Origin: Candidatus Centipeda massiliensis
Lineage (GTDB): Bacteria; Bacillota; Negativicutes; Selenomonadales; Selenomonadaceae
Direction of reading: 5' to 3'
Assembly (NCBI RefSeq): GCF_900290285.1
Contig: NZ_LT985755.1
Location: forward strand, 10,856-74,855
Length of the DNA stretch: 64,000 nucleotides
Below are positions 38,304-50,300 of the stretch, one piece after another; within the stretch, counting starts at the first letter, position 1; the number at the start of each line of letters is the position of its first letter. Under the pieces are notes generated by a model. It searched no databases and was not told where the DNA came from. It was given only the letters and a program-made list of their open reading frames with translations. The translations under genes and the position numbers were made by a program.

Positions 38304-38655
38304 TGTGAGAAACCAATAAGCCGAGTTCTGTTCCGCCCAAAGGGCGGCGACAATCATTTATCTGGGACGCCCGTTGCCGAACGCCTCTAGCGACACTACC
38401 CGGAAGGTCGACGGGCCGTCTTAGCCCTTCCCTATTTGGTCTTGCTCCGTGTGGGGTTTACCCAAGCCGGCCGGTCACCCGACCGCTGGTGCGCTCTTAC
38501 CGCACCTTTCCACCCTTACCGATCTGATCGGCGGTTTAAATTTCTATGGCACTGTCCCTAAGGTTGCCCTCGCCGGACGTTATCCGGCACACTGCCCTGT
38601 GGAGCTCGGACTTTCCTCGCCCAAATGGACGCGATTGTCTCGGTTTCTCATACCA
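38304..38655 (-). ncRNA. rnpB: RNase P RNA, class A
   Basis: About 350 nt with the conserved RNase P RNA core: GAGGAAAGTCCGAGCTCC near the 5' end, CCGGATAACGTCCGGCG, AGGGTGGAAAGGTGCGGTAA, CGGGTAAACCCC-like CTTGGGTAAACCCCAC, and the 3' signature ACAGAACTCGGCTTATTGG. The ends pair as P1 (TGAGAAACC / GGTTTCTCA). It cleaves 5' leaders from tRNA precursors. Exact ends are approximate. Confidence 0.96.
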
Positions 38656-38663
38656 ACGGGGAG

Positions 38664-38693
38664 ATTATACCACATCTGGGGGGCAGGTGTCAA
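38664..38693 (-). promoter_or_regulatory. Promoter of rnpB
   Basis: TTGACA and TATAAT, both perfect, separated by 18 bp; the -10 box lies about 10 bp from the RNase P RNA 5' end. One of the strongest promoters in the window. Confidence 0.85.
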
Positions 38694-38779
38694 AAGTTAC
38701 CCAAGCCCTTGTGATATATGGGATGAGCGCAGTACTTACGAACAAAAAATCCCTTTTACGGAAAATTTTTTCATAAAAT

Positions 38780-39724
38780 TTATGTATTTTCCCATGCCTT
38801 TCCAATGATCTCCTCTATACCGCAGAATTGATGCGCATGCAAATAACGCCCCAACCCGTCACAGATCTTCATCGTTACCGCAGGGTCAATAAAGTTTGCC
38901 GTCCCGACCGCAACGGCGGACGCCCCTGCAAGGAAGAACTCAACGGCGTCCTGCCATGAGGAAATGCCGCCCATGCCAATCACGGGAACGTGAACAACAT
39001 GAGCCACATCCCAGACCATGCGCACGGCAACGGGTTTGACGGCGGGACCCGAGAGTCCCCCCGTACGATTGCCGAGCACAGGACGCTTCCGCTCGATATC
39101 AATCTGCATGCCGATGAGCGTATTGATGAGCGAGATCACATCTGCTCCCGCTTCTTCAACGGAAAGCGCCATCTCCGTGATGCTCGTGACATTCGGAGAA
39201 AGCTTTGCGATGACAGGCTTCTCGGACACCGCTGCAACCGCACGCACGACATCAGCTGCCGCACGTGGGTCTGTCCCAAAGACAATGCCCCCCTCCTTGA
39301 CATTCGGGCAGGAAATATTGATCTCAAGCGCGGCGATGCCGTCGACATTGAGCCGCTGTGCAAGTTCCGCATAGTCGTCCACCGAGCTGCCGGAGATGTT
39401 GACGATCACATTCATACCATACGGTCGGATGCGCGGCAGAATCTCTGTCAGGAAGTGCTCCACGCCGGGGTTTTCGAGACCGATGCAGTTGAGCATCCCC
39501 TGCGGCGTCTCCGCAATGCGTATGCCGTCGTTGCCGCGCCGCGGCGCGAGTGTCGTCCCCTTGACCATCACGCCGCCTAGGCGCGCGAGATCGACAAAGT
39601 CCGCAAACTCCTCGCCAAAACCAAATGTACCAGATGCCGTGAGGACGGGCGTCCGCATCTCGATGCCAGCGATATTCGTGCGCAGGAGATCATCATACGG
39701 ATATTTCTCTGTATTAGGAGGCAT
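38780..39724 (-). CDS. pyrD: Dihydroorotate dehydrogenase B, catalytic subunit PyrD
   Basis: FMN enzyme that oxidises dihydroorotate to orotate, using NAD through PyrK. 314 residues from the ATG at 39724, which has GGGGAGGTG upstream. Family features: [39 protein letters not shown] with the catalytic Cys, and [14 protein letters not shown]. Overlaps pyrK by 11 nt. Last gene of the pyr operon. Confidence 0.97.
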   Translation of the reverse strand: MPPNTEKYPYDDLLRTNIAGIEMRTPVLTASGTFGFGEEFADFVDLARLGGVMVKGTTLAPRRGNDGIRIAETPQGMLNCIGLENPGVEHFLTEILPRIRPYGMNVIVNISGSSVDDYAELAQRLNVDGIAALEINISCPNVKEGGIVFGTDPRAAADVVRAVAAVSEKPVIAKLSPNVTSITEMALSVEEAGADVISLINTLIGMQIDIERKRPVLGNRTGGLSGPAVKPVAVRMVWDVAHVVHVPVIGMGGISSWQDAVEFFLAGASAVAVGTANFIDPAVTMKICDGLGRYLHAHQFCGIEEIIGKAWENT

Positions 39725-40481
39725 AGTACACCTCCCCCGCTGGGAATACGGGGCCGTCCTTGCAGACCTTGCGCCGCCCGCTCTTCGTGTCCACGGCGCA
39801 GGAGAGACACGCACCGAGTCCGCATGCCATACGCTTTTCCAGCGAAACTTCGCAGGGAATCCCATATTCATTTGCGATCATAGCCACGCGCTCCATCATG
39901 ATGGAAGGGCCGCAGACCGCCACACCGTCATAGGCGCCGTCTTTCAGCAGTTCCGGCAGGAGCGTCGTCACAAAGCCCTGCGTGCCATACGAACCGTCGT
40001 CCGTTGTAACGAAGCACGCACGCACATGAGGACGGTAGATCTCCTCCCAGAAGACCTCCTCCCGCGTGCGTCCGCCCATCAGTACGGAGGCATTCGGATG
40101 CTCTGCCGCAAAGAAGAGCAGCGGCGTGAGTCCCATGCCGCCCCCGACGAGCAGCGGATGTTTCAGCCCAGTATGAAAGCCGCGTCCAAGGGGGCCGAGA
40201 ACGGAGACGGTCGTTCCCGTCTCAGCCGATGCCAGCCCCTGCGTACCACGTCCTACCTGACGATAGATCAGACGAATCCATCCCTCCGTGCGTGAAACCT
40301 CCGCAATCCCGAGTGGGCGGCGCAGAAATCCGGCATCTGCGGGCACAGAGATCTGCACAAACTGTCCCGGCAGAGCAGAACGCGCAGTCAGCGGAGCGGC
40401 AAGCGTCAGGATATCGACCCCCGCAATCGGTGCGTCGTGCGAAAGGATCCGTGCCTCCTCGATTACCTTAGGCAAGGTCAT
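39714..40481 (-). CDS. pyrK: Dihydroorotate dehydrogenase electron-transfer subunit PyrK
   Basis: 255-residue FAD and [2Fe-2S] protein passing electrons from PyrD to NAD. An FAD-binding ferredoxin-reductase fold ([30 protein letters not shown]) ends with the cysteine cluster CGLGACLSC and a later C in [11 protein letters not shown], all four ligands present. The start is uncertain: ATG at 40481 is very close to its GGAGG, while TTG at 40475 has better spacing. Overlaps the carB stop by about 14 nt. Confidence 0.95.
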   Translation of the reverse strand: MTLPKVIEEARILSHDAPIAGVDILTLAAPLTARSALPGQFVQISVPADAGFLRRPLGIAEVSRTEGWIRLIYRQVGRGTQGLASAETGTTVSVLGPLGRGFHTGLKHPLLVGGGMGLTPLLFFAAEHPNASVLMGGRTREEVFWEEIYRPHVRACFVTTDDGSYGTQGFVTTLLPELLKDGAYDGVAVCGPSIMMERVAMIANEYGIPCEVSLEKRMACGLGACLSCAVDTKSGRRKVCKDGPVFPAGEVYYAS

Positions 40482-43400
40482 CCCCTCCGCCAACATAGTC
40501 TTGAATTGCAAGTGTATAGACAAGGCGGCGATTGCGCATAAACTCAAGCACGCGCAGTACCTCCCACGCCGTGTCCAGCGAGGTGAGACAGGCGATGCCG
40601 TGCTCCACAGTCGCGCGCCGGATCTTGAAGCCGTCGCGTGCGGAGTGCTTGCCCTGCGTCAGCGTGTTGATAACCATGTTGATCTTGCCGCTCTTGATCA
40701 TCTCGATAATGTCCGAGCTGCGCTCGTGAACTTTTCCGACCACTTCCACATCGATGCCGAGGGAGGCAATCGCCTTCGCCGTCCCCTCCGTCGCCACAAT
40801 GTCAAAGTTGAACTCGGAGAACGCCTTAGCAAGCTGCTTCAGTTCCTCCTTGTCCTTGTTCGCAACCGTAAAGAGGAGGCAGCCTTTCGTCGGGATGTTC
40901 AGCCCCGAGCCGACGATTGCCTTGTAGAGCGCACGTGCATAGTGATAGTCCACGCCCATGACCTCGCCCGTCGACTTCATCTCAGGGCCAAGAGAGATGT
41001 CCACATCCGTCATCTTTGCAAACGAGAAGACAGGTGCCTTGACTGCAACATAGGGACGCGGCGGAATCAGCCCGGAGTGGAAGCCAAGTTCCTTGAGCAT
41101 CGCCCCCATTGCGACCCGTGTAGCAATGCCGACCATATTGACATTCGTGATCTTGGACAGGAACGGCACCGTGCGGCTCGAGCGCGGATTGACCTCGATG
41201 ATGAAGACCTCGTCACGCGCAACGACGAACTGAATGTTGAGCAGCCCCTTGACATGGAGTGCAACGGCAAGACGCTTCGTATAGTCGATGATCGTGTAAA
41301 TCACGCGCGCGGGCAGCGTCTGCGGAGGATAGACCGCAATGCTGTCGCCTGAGTGAATGCCGGCGCGTTCGATGTGCTCCATGATGCCCGGGATGACGAC
41401 ATCCACACCATCGGAGATGGCATCGACCTCGACCTCCGTCCCCTGCATATAGCGGTCAACGAGGACGGGATGATCCGGTGTCACCTTGACCGCGCGGCTC
41501 ATGTAGTCGCGCAGTTCCTCCTCGTTGTAGACGATCTCCATCGCACGCCCCCCGAGGACGTATGAGGGGCGCACCATGACGGGATAGCCGATGCGGGCTG
41601 CCCCTGCCACAGCATCAGCGAGATTTGTCACACTGATGCCCTCGGGGCGTGAAATACCCGTCTGCGTCAGTACCTCATCGAAGCGCTCACGATCCTCGGA
41701 ACGGTCGATGTCATTGACAGAGGTGCCGTAGACGCGAAGCCCCGCACGCTCGAGTTCCGCCGCGAGATTGATCGCGGTCTGGCCGCCAAACTGGACAATG
41801 ACTCCGTCCGGCTTTTCCTTATCGACAATGTTGAGCACATCCTCGACGGTCAGCGGCTCGAAGTAGAGACGGTCGGAGATGTCAAAGTCCGTGCTGACCG
41901 TCTCCGGATTATTGTTGATGATGATGGCCTCGATGCCCATCTCACGCAGTGCCCAGACCGAATGCACCGAGCAGTAGTCGAATTCGACACCCTGCCCGAT
42001 GCGGATGGGACCGGAGCCGAGCACGATCACCTTTTTCCGATTGGAGACGGCAACCTCATCCTCCGTGCCGCGGAACGTGGAGTAATAGTACGGCGTCATT
42101 GCCTCAAACTCAGCGGCGCAGGTATCTACCATCTTATAGCAGGGGAGAATGTTATGACTGCGGCGCATGGTGCGGATCTCATCGCGCGTCTTCTTCGTGA
42201 GCTCGGCGATGGAGACATCGGCAAGACCGACCCATTTCGCCGCCGCGAGCAGCTTCGGCGTGAGCGGAGCGGAGGCAAGCTGATTCTCCACATCTGTGAT
42301 GTGCTTCAGCTTGTGGATGAACCACTTGTCCACCTTCGTAATATCCGAAATCGCATCGACCGTCAGCTTGCCGCGTCGCAGAGCCTCTGCAATGACGAAG
42401 ATGCGCTCGTCGTTCACCGCAGAAAGCTGCTTCTCTACGCGCTCATCGTCCCACTCCGCAAAGCGGTCGATAGAGAGGCGGTTCACACCGATCTCAAGCG
42501 AACGCACCGCCTTGAGGATTGCTCCTTCAAAGCTGCGATCAATGGACATAACCTCGCCTGTAGCTTTCATCTGTGTACCAAGCGTATGGTCTGCGTAGAT
42601 GAATTTATCGAAAGGCCAGCGAGGAAACTTCACCACGCAGTAATCAATCGTCGGCTCGAAGCACGCCTTTGTCTTCTTCGTCACGGAGTTGACAATCTCA
42701 TCGAGCGTGTATCCGATCGCTATCTTTGAGGACACCTTTGCAATCGGATAGCCTGTCGCCTTCGAGGCGAGCGCCGAGGAACGGCTGACACGCGGGTTGA
42801 CCTCAATAACATAGTACTTATTGCTCTTCGTGTCGAGCGCGTACTGTGCATTGCAGCCGCCCTCGATACCCAGTTCACGGATGATGCGAAGGCTCGCGCT
42901 GCGCAGCATCTGATATTCATAATCTGTCAGCGTCTGTGCAGGAGCAACAACAATGCTGTCGCCTGTATGAACACCAACAGGGTCAAAATTCTCCATGCTG
43001 CAAACGGTGATGCAGTTGTCATTCCCGTCACGAATGACCTCGAACTCGATTTCCTTCCATCCGGCAACGCTGCGCTCGATGAGCACCTGCCCGATCATCG
43101 AGTAGTTCAGCCCCTTGATCACCGTGGCGATCAGTTCTTCCTCATTTTCTGCGATGCCGCCTCCTGTGCCTCCCATTGTATACGCAGGGCGTACAATGAC
43201 AGGGTAACCGATGCTTTCTGCAAATGCAACTGCTGCATGCACATCCTCGACAATCGTGCTCTCTGGAATCGGCTCGCCGAGCTTCTCCATCGTCTCCTTG
43301 AAGCGCTCGCGATCCTCCGCCTTCTCGATTGCTTCGAGCGAAGTACCGAGCAGTTCCACACCGTGTGCTTCCAGAATCCCCTTCTCGGCAAGCTGAACCG

Positions 43401-43695
43401 CAAGGTTCAGCCCTGCCTGTCCGCCGAGTGTCGCCAAGAGTCCGTCCGGCTTCTCCTTGGAGATGATCTCCTCAAGAAACTCCACGGTCAGCGGTTCGAT
43501 GTAAACACGATCTGCAATGTGCGTATCCGTCATGATGGTCGCGGGGTTGCTGTTGACGAGCACGACCTCAAGACCATCCTCTTTCAGTGCACGGCACGCC
43601 TGTGAGCCCGCATAGTCGAACTCCGCCGCCTGTCCGATGATGATGGGGCCGGAGCCGATGACCATAACCTTTTTCAGATTTTCCTTGCGCGGCAT
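40468..43695 (-). CDS. carB: Carbamoyl-phosphate synthase large subunit
   Basis: 1075 residues. Makes carbamoyl phosphate from bicarbonate, ammonia and two ATP. Two homologous halves, each starting with a GSGPI(I/R)IGQ motif and an ATP-grasp domain, separated by an oligomerisation region; the last ~140 residues are the MGS-like allosteric domain where UMP or IMP bind. Lies 3 bp after carA. The name carB (rather than pyrAB) is a choice; the operon context makes it the pyrimidine enzyme. Confidence 0.98.
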   Translation of the reverse strand: MPRKENLKKVMVIGSGPIIIGQAAEFDYAGSQACRALKEDGLEVVLVNSNPATIMTDTHIADRVYIEPLTVEFLEEIISKEKPDGLLATLGGQAGLNLAVQLAEKGILEAHGVELLGTSLEAIEKAEDRERFKETMEKLGEPIPESTIVEDVHAAVAFAESIGYPVIVRPAYTMGGTGGGIAENEEELIATVIKGLNYSMIGQVLIERSVAGWKEIEFEVIRDGNDNCITVCSMENFDPVGVHTGDSIVVAPAQTLTDYEYQMLRSASLRIIRELGIEGGCNAQYALDTKSNKYYVIEVNPRVSRSSALASKATGYPIAKVSSKIAIGYTLDEIVNSVTKKTKACFEPTIDYCVVKFPRWPFDKFIYADHTLGTQMKATGEVMSIDRSFEGAILKAVRSLEIGVNRLSIDRFAEWDDERVEKQLSAVNDERIFVIAEALRRGKLTVDAISDITKVDKWFIHKLKHITDVENQLASAPLTPKLLAAAKWVGLADVSIAELTKKTRDEIRTMRRSHNILPCYKMVDTCAAEFEAMTPYYYSTFRGTEDEVAVSNRKKVIVLGSGPIRIGQGVEFDYCSVHSVWALREMGIEAIIINNNPETVSTDFDISDRLYFEPLTVEDVLNIVDKEKPDGVIVQFGGQTAINLAAELERAGLRVYGTSVNDIDRSEDRERFDEVLTQTGISRPEGISVTNLADAVAGAARIGYPVMVRPSYVLGGRAMEIVYNEEELRDYMSRAVKVTPDHPVLVDRYMQGTEVEVDAISDGVDVVIPGIMEHIERAGIHSGDSIAVYPPQTLPARVIYTIIDYTKRLAVALHVKGLLNIQFVVARDEVFIIEVNPRSSRTVPFLSKITNVNMVGIATRVAMGAMLKELGFHSGLIPPRPYVAVKAPVFSFAKMTDVDISLGPEMKSTGEVMGVDYHYARALYKAIVGSGLNIPTKGCLLFTVANKDKEELKQLAKAFSEFNFDIVATEGTAKAIASLGIDVEVVGKVHERSSDIIEMIKSGKINMVINTLTQGKHSARDGFKIRRATVEHGIACLTSLDTAWEVLRVLEFMRNRRLVYTLAIQDYVGGGDDLA

Positions 43696-43698
43696 ACG

Positions 43699-44768
<1,070 letters not shown>

Positions 44769-44772
<4 letters not shown>

Positions 44773-46061
44773 ACTACTATGACCCCATCCTTCATAACAA
44801 CTTTTCCATCGACCACGGTGAGCACTGCTTTTCCTTTGAGCTGCCGTCCATTGAACGGTGAATGCCTGCCCTTCGTATAGAACTTGTTCACGTTGACCGT
44901 CCAGACGAGATTCGGATCGATCACCGTGACATCGGCAGGTGCGCCCTCGCCAAGCGTCCCCGCATTCAGCTTGAAGATGCGCGCAGGCGCATAGGTCATG
45001 CGCTCGATCAATGTCGCGAGCGGAATTTTTCCCGTGTGGACAAGGTCGGTCAGCAGCACGCCAAGTGCCGTCTCAAGCCCCGGAAAGCCGCTCGGTGCGT
45101 AGATGTACTCCCGATCCTTCTCCTCGGGCGCGTGCGGCGAGTGGTCGGTGACGATCATATCAATCGTGCCGTCGAGCAGACCCGCAACCATCGCGTCGAC
45201 ATCCCTTGCCGTGCGCAGCGGGGGGTTCACCTTTGTCGAGCTGTCGCGCGGATCGACACATTCGTCCGTCAGTGTCAGATGATGCGGTGTGACCTCCGTT
45301 GTCGCGCGTACACCGCGTGCCTTTGCCTCACGTACAAGCTGTACCGCACGTCCAGAGCTGATGTGTGCGACGTGCACATGCGCACCCGCATACTCTGCGA
45401 GCATAACATCTCGTGCAACGGCAATGTCCTCCGCCACAATCGGACGCCCCTTGATACCAAGCATCGTGCTTCGATGCCCCTCGTTCATCGCGCCGTCCTC
45501 GACGAGTGATGTTTCTTCCTCGTGATTGATGATTGCCTTGTCGAACGGGACGAGATAATCGTATGCGTTGAGCAGCACCTTCGCCGAGGGATCAAAATGG
45601 CCGTCATCTGAGAACGCAACCGCCCCCGCCTCGACCATGTCGCCGAGTTCGGCGAGTTCCTTGCCCTCCTGATTCTTCGTCACGGCGCCGATGATGCGGA
45701 TATGGATGACGCCAACGTCCTCCGCGCGCTTGATGAGGCTCGTGACAAGCGCAGCATCATCCACAACGGGACGTGTATTCGGCATTGTCGCAACCGTGGT
45801 ATAGCCGCCCGCCGCACCCGCGCGTGAGCCTGAGGCAAAATCCTCTTTCGCCTCCTGCCCCGGCTCGCGAAGATGTGTGTGCATATCGATGAATCCGGGG
45901 GTGACGATTTTCCCGGCAGCATCATAGACCTCGGCACCGTCCGTGCTCAGATCTTTTCCAACCTGCCGGATCACCCCGTCCTCAATGAGAACATCACAGA
46001 TCTCATCACGCTGTGCGGCGGGGTCGATCACACGTCCGCCCTTCAAAAGCAATGCGCTCAT
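44769..46061 (-). CDS. pyrC: Dihydroorotase PyrC (class I)
   Basis: 430-residue zinc amidohydrolase closing carbamoyl-aspartate to dihydroorotate. Metal-site HxH in GFIDMHTHLREPG, further ligands in INHEEETSL and HVAHISSG, and the D in MIVTDHSPHAPEEK. The ATG at 46061 overlaps the pyrB stop by one base (TGATG), a classic coupling; longer in-frame starts upstream run into pyrB and have no family match. Confidence 0.97.
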
Positions 46062-46999
46062 CAAGCTTTCCCTCCCATCAGAACCAATGTAAAGAGTGCC
46101 ATGCGGATGGCAACCCCGTTTTTCACTTCCTCCTGAATCCGCGACTGCACACCGTACGCGACGGATTCCGAGATCTCCCACCCCTTGTTCATGGGACCCG
46201 GGTGCAGCACGAGAGCATCGTTTGCCAGTGCCAGACGCTCCTCATTCAGCCCGTAGATACGTGCATACTCACGCGTCGACGGGAACAGCCCGCCCTTCAT
46301 CCGCTCAAGCTGAATGCGCAGCACCTCGATCACATCTGCGCCTTCCACGGCATCCTCGATGCGGTCATGGATGGTGATGCCCTCCTCCTCATGCAGGAAG
46401 CGCGGCAGAAGTGGACGCGGACCTGCGATATGCACGTCCATTCCCATCTTGCGCATGCCCTGAATATCCGAGCGTGCCACGCGGCTGTGCAGCACATCCC
46501 CGAGGATGGCGACCTTCAGCCCAGCGAGTTTCCCCTTGTTCTCCTCAATGGTATAGAGGTTGAGAAGCCCCTGCGACGGATGTGCATGCGCACCGTCTCC
46601 CGCATTGATGATGACCGGTGAAACCGCATTGGCAGCGTACGCAGCAGCTCCCTCCGCCTTGTGCCGCATGACAATCGCATCCGTCCCCATCGCCTCAATT
46701 GTATAGAGTGTGTCGCGCAGGCTCTCCCCCTTGACGATACTGGACGCACTCGCCGTGATGTTCACGACATCTGCGCCGAGATACTTCCCCGCCAGCTCGA
46801 ACGATGTGCGCGTGCGCGTGCTCGGCTCGTAGAACAGGGTAACAATCGCCTTTCCTCGGAGCGCCGGCACCTTCTTGATGTCACGCCCGATGATGTTCTT
46901 CATCTCACGCGCCGTGCTGAGAACGAGACGAATCTCCTCTGCCGAAAAATCTTCGAGCGCAAGAATATCCCGTCCCTTGAGTGATAACTCCTGACTCAT
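46061..46999 (-). CDS. pyrB: Aspartate carbamoyltransferase catalytic subunit PyrB
   Basis: 312 residues; joins carbamoyl phosphate to aspartate. Carbamoyl-phosphate site FYEPSTRTRTSFE, then GESLRDT, HPSQGLLNLYTI, and an aspartate-side loop LRIQLERM and LHPGPMNKG. No pyrI regulatory subunit follows. Start at 46999 with AGGGG 6 bp upstream; an ATG two codons earlier is possible. First gene of the operon, behind the attenuator. Confidence 0.97.
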   Translation of the reverse strand: MSQELSLKGRDILALEDFSAEEIRLVLSTAREMKNIIGRDIKKVPALRGKAIVTLFYEPSTRTRTSFELAGKYLGADVVNITASASSIVKGESLRDTLYTIEAMGTDAIVMRHKAEGAAAYAANAVSPVIINAGDGAHAHPSQGLLNLYTIEENKGKLAGLKVAILGDVLHSRVARSDIQGMRKMGMDVHIAGPRPLLPRFLHEEEGITIHDRIEDAVEGADVIEVLRIQLERMKGGLFPSTREYARIYGLNEERLALANDALVLHPGPMNKGWEISESVAYGVQSRIQEEVKNGVAIRMALFTLVLMGGKA

Positions 47000-47011
47000 G
47001 TGCATCCCCTT

Positions 47012-47101
47012 TCAATAAAAAAGCTTTCCCATGCCCAAAGAAAGACATAAGAAAGCTTTGCATTCTAAAATTGGATAGACTGACTGCACAGTATATTTCA
47101 T
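47012..47101 (-). CDS. Possible 29-residue pyr leader peptide
   Basis: ORF from the ATG at 47101 to a TGA at 47012-47014. It starts MKYTVQSVYP and ends GMGKLFY. AAGGGAG lies 6 bp before the ATG, inside the 3' arm of the PyrR-binding hairpin. The ORF runs across the whole terminator, and its stop TGA is fused to the pyrB ribosome site (TGAAAGGGG). This layout suggests that its translation affects attenuation or couples to pyrB. It may also be untranslated. Confidence 0.5.
   Translation of the reverse strand: MKYTVQSVYPILECKAFLCLSLGMGKLFY
47015..47060 (-). terminator. Attenuator terminator of the pyr operon
   Basis: Hairpin with arms AAAGCTTTC and GAAAGCTTT followed by a run of T on the minus strand, located between the pyr promoter and pyrB. 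In PyrR-type leaders this hairpin ends transcription when UMP is high. Confidence 0.85.
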
Positions 47102-47108
47102 TGAAAAC

Positions 47109-47140
47109 TCCCTTAAGGCCTCACAGGACCTCTTAAAAGG
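47109..47140 (-). promoter_or_regulatory. PyrR-binding anti-antiterminator hairpin
   Basis: The loop region reads UCCUGUGAGG (47119-47128), matching the PyrR recognition pattern UCCNGNGAGG. The flanks CCUUUUAAG and CUUAAGG can form the stem with a small bulge. Known PyrR proteins bind this hairpin when UMP is high and so favour the terminator. pyrR itself is not in the window. Confidence 0.8.
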
Positions 47141-47179
47141 TGATATGTGAAGAGCCGAAGCCCTCCCTTTGTTTTTCCC

Positions 47180-47208
47180 ATTATACCGTTTTCGACTGTA
47201 AAAATCAA
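47180..47208 (-). promoter_or_regulatory. Promoter of the pyr operon
   Basis: TTGATT and a perfect TATAAT separated by 17 bp on the minus strand, giving a leader of about 175 nt before pyrB. Confidence 0.75.
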
Positions 47209-47252
47209 CAGGCAACGATCAGCTTATATGAGAAATATTCGACAACACAAAG

Positions 47253-47294
47253 GGGCGGATGCACGAAGCTAGAAAACTTCGTGCATCCGCCTCC
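47253..47294 (-). terminator. Terminator downstream of the autotransporter gene
   Basis: Perfect stem GGCGGATGCACGAAG / CTTCGTGCATCCGCC with a short loop, 17 bp after the stop codon. Only a short T run follows, so it may act partly as an mRNA-stabilising hairpin. Confidence 0.7.
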
Positions 47295-47310
47295 TAAAAT
47301 ATCGTATCTA

Positions 47311-50300
47311 TTAGAACGCCCAGTTCACATGAGCGCCGCCGGAGTAGCCCTGGCGCTTGCCCTGCCAGCCCGCAAACCGCAGGTCATACGAGAAGCGGCT
47401 GTCCTTCGGTGCGAAGCGGTAGCCCACTTCGAGCATTCCGCTCCCGCCGCGCAGTGACGGACTCGGGGTCTCATACCCCATGTAGCTTGCCGTCGCCTTT
47501 CCGCTCAGCTCATACTCCCACGCAAGTCCTGCGAAGATCTCACTCTTGTCGCTGTCCTTATGCGTATAGCGGAAACCCAGACGCACGCGGTTCGAGTTTA
47601 CTGCGCCGAAGCTATATTCATCAACGCTTGCACTTCGTCCGCTTGTGGAGATTTTCGCCTGCATACCCGACTGATACGACCAGAAGTAGCGCAGGTAGGT
47701 GTTTACTTTATCCTTCTCGCTCGTCTTCATCTCCTTGCCAATGCCAAGATGCGCTGCATAGTACGCATTCGAGCTGTCATAGCGCGAGTTCGTATCTGCA
47801 TAGATCGAACCGCTGTAATCGCTGCGCGTCTTGCCGCCGTGCAGTGCCACCTCTGCCCAGAGTCCCTGTGCATTCTCTACACGTCCCATGATGCCAAGAC
47901 CAAGGTAGCTGACGTTACCGCTGCCGTGCGTGCCGTCATCCAGATAGGAGTCGTACTTGCCCTTGCCGTATTCGACGAAGGGGCTGAAGAGGAGAGTGCT
48001 GCCCGTCTGCCCGAGTTCCCGCGTCCAGCCGACGGCAAGCCCGTAGCCCTGCGTATCCGCATAGGAGCCGGTCTTTGCTGTCATGCCGCTCTGCTCCATC
48101 GCTGCCCAGATATGGTAGCCGCGTGCATCCTTGTCCTTGTCGCCGCTTCCCTCTTTCTTGGCGGAGGTCATGCCTGCACCTGCAAGAAGGTCTGCGCCGC
48201 CGTTGATGAAGCTGGTCGCTGCCGCGCGGGTTTCGACGAAGGATTTTGCCTGCTCGTTGATCGCCGCCTTGGTGACGGTTGCGATCAGCTCGTTGCTGCT
48301 GCGCTTCATGATGTCAAATCCGTAGAGGAGGGAGACGCCCTGCATGGTCTCTACGTGGTTGACGAGGGTTGTGGGTGCGGGCGGCACTGCACTGTCCGCA
48401 TCGGTGGTCAATGTGCCGCCGTTTACCTTCATCAGGCTGATCACGTCATTGACACGAAGGTTGACATTGCGTGCCGTCCCGTTGACGCCGACACCGACGT
48501 CGATGCCGCGGATGTCTTTGTTTGTAACACCGAGGTTCAGGATGGTCGGGTTCTCGTTGGTGATGCCTTCATTCAGGTAGAACTGGAGGTTCTTGATGCC
48601 CGTAAAGTCGCCGGCGTAGGACTGCTGCGTCAGGTCATGGTGGACGGCAAGGGTGTTGTTGCTGTCGGTTGCGCCGCCGTTGCCGCCCTTGATGGTGCCA
48701 TTGACGCGCGATCCCGTGAGGTTGATGATGTTGTCGCTGTTGCTGCCGGTGGCGTTGCCCGCAGCGACATCTCCGGTGACGGTGGAGCCCTTGCCGATGT
48801 TCACAATGTTCCCCTCGGCGGTGATGCAGCTGCCGCCAAAGACGCTGCCCGTGACGGTGATGCCGTCCGCGATGTTCACGGTGTTGCGCAGAGATGCGTT
48901 ATGTGCGTGTCCACCGTAGACGTTACCTGTGACGTTTGCGTTCACGTTGACGATGTTTTCAATGGCATCCAAGCCATTCGTGCTGTCTGTGGAACCGCCG
49001 ACGATGTTGCCGGTGACGGCTGCGTTGACGTTGACCACGTTCTTAACGGCATTGCCGTGTGTGGAGTGTCCGCCGGTGATCGTGGTCGACGTGTTCGAGG
49101 TCGGCGCTCCTGAGATGGTTACCGTATTCTCTTCGGCGTCGTTCTTTGCCTCTGCGCCCATAACGCTTGCGCCGCTGATGTCGCCGCCCTTGATCTCTGC
49201 TGTGTTCTTTGTCGCCTTGCCCGCGCTCTGTGCACCCTTGAGGCTGCCCGTGACTGTGCCGGAGGAGATGATCGCTTTGTTATTTGCCGCGTCTCCTGCG
49301 GTCACTGTTTCCGCACCAATGGCGTTGGTGACACTGCCGCCCTTAATTTCTGTTGTGTTCTCTTCGGCTGCGCCGCTCTGGCTCTGTGCTCCGACGAGGT
49401 TCGTAACGGTGCCGCCCGCTGCGTATGCAGCGTTCTTCAGTGCTTTGCCGCCCACGGTCTTTGCGCCGTAGGCGTTTGTTGCACTGCCGTCTTCGACGGT
49501 GAGGGTGTTCTCCTCTGCTGTGCCGCTTGCGGTCTGTGTATCGCCGCCGATGGCATTGGTAACGGCTGCACCTGTCTTGAGGGTGAGTTTGTTATTCTTT
49601 GTGATGCCATCCGCACCGTAGACGGTCTTGCCGCCGAATACGTCGCTGCGTGCGTTGCTGTTGACGTCGACATTTGCGTTCTGCCACTTATAGGCGGAGA
49701 GGTTCAGGCTGCCGCCTGTGGTTTCCTGTTGGTTGTTGTCCGTGACAAGGCTGTACTCGACATCGCCTGTGCGCTCACTGCCCGTACTGCTGTAGCCGGT
49801 GAGGGTGAGTTTCTTGCCCGCTGCCATCTGGAAGAGGTGGACGTTCTTTTCCATGACGTTGCCAAGCCAGTTGGAAACGTCTGCGCCCGCCGGCTTTTCA
49901 ATGGTGCTGTAGGTAAGAGTCGTATCCTGATTGAGTGTGAGGACGGTATCCCCATCGGCAAGATTCGAGCCAAGGCTCCATGTGATCTTGCCGAAGTTTT
50001 CAAGGCTGCCGACCTGTGCTCCCTTGCTCTTGAGGTTGAGGACGTTGCCCTCGGCAGACTTGTTGCCGCCGCTGAGTTTGCCCGTGACGGTGACGTTAGC
50101 ATCATTCGTGCCGTCACCGATGGTGATGGTGTTGCCCGTGGTCTTGCCATTGCTGTTTGCAAAGCCGCCGTAAACATCGCCCGTGACACTTCCGCTGTAG
50201 AGGTTGACGTTGTTGCCCGTGGCACTGCCGCTGGCTGAGGCGTGTGTGAGAGCGCCGCCGTAGAGGCTGCCATTGACGGTCGCGCCCTTAAGGTCAATGA

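Noticed and set aside
38288-38306. ACATAGCATTGGCT near the 3' end of rnpB as another repeat-family fragment
   Set aside because: Only about 14 bases match the interior of copy C, with no terminal repeat or target duplication. Probably chance.
38449-38808. Short open frames on the plus strand near 38.5 kb
   Set aside because: The segment is RNase P RNA on the minus strand, with conserved core motifs and its own promoter.
47102-47215. A longer, 67-codon version of the pyr leader ORF
   Set aside because: Its upstream start would lie at or before the predicted transcription start, and it lacks a ribosome site. Only the 29-codon part from 47101 is plausible.
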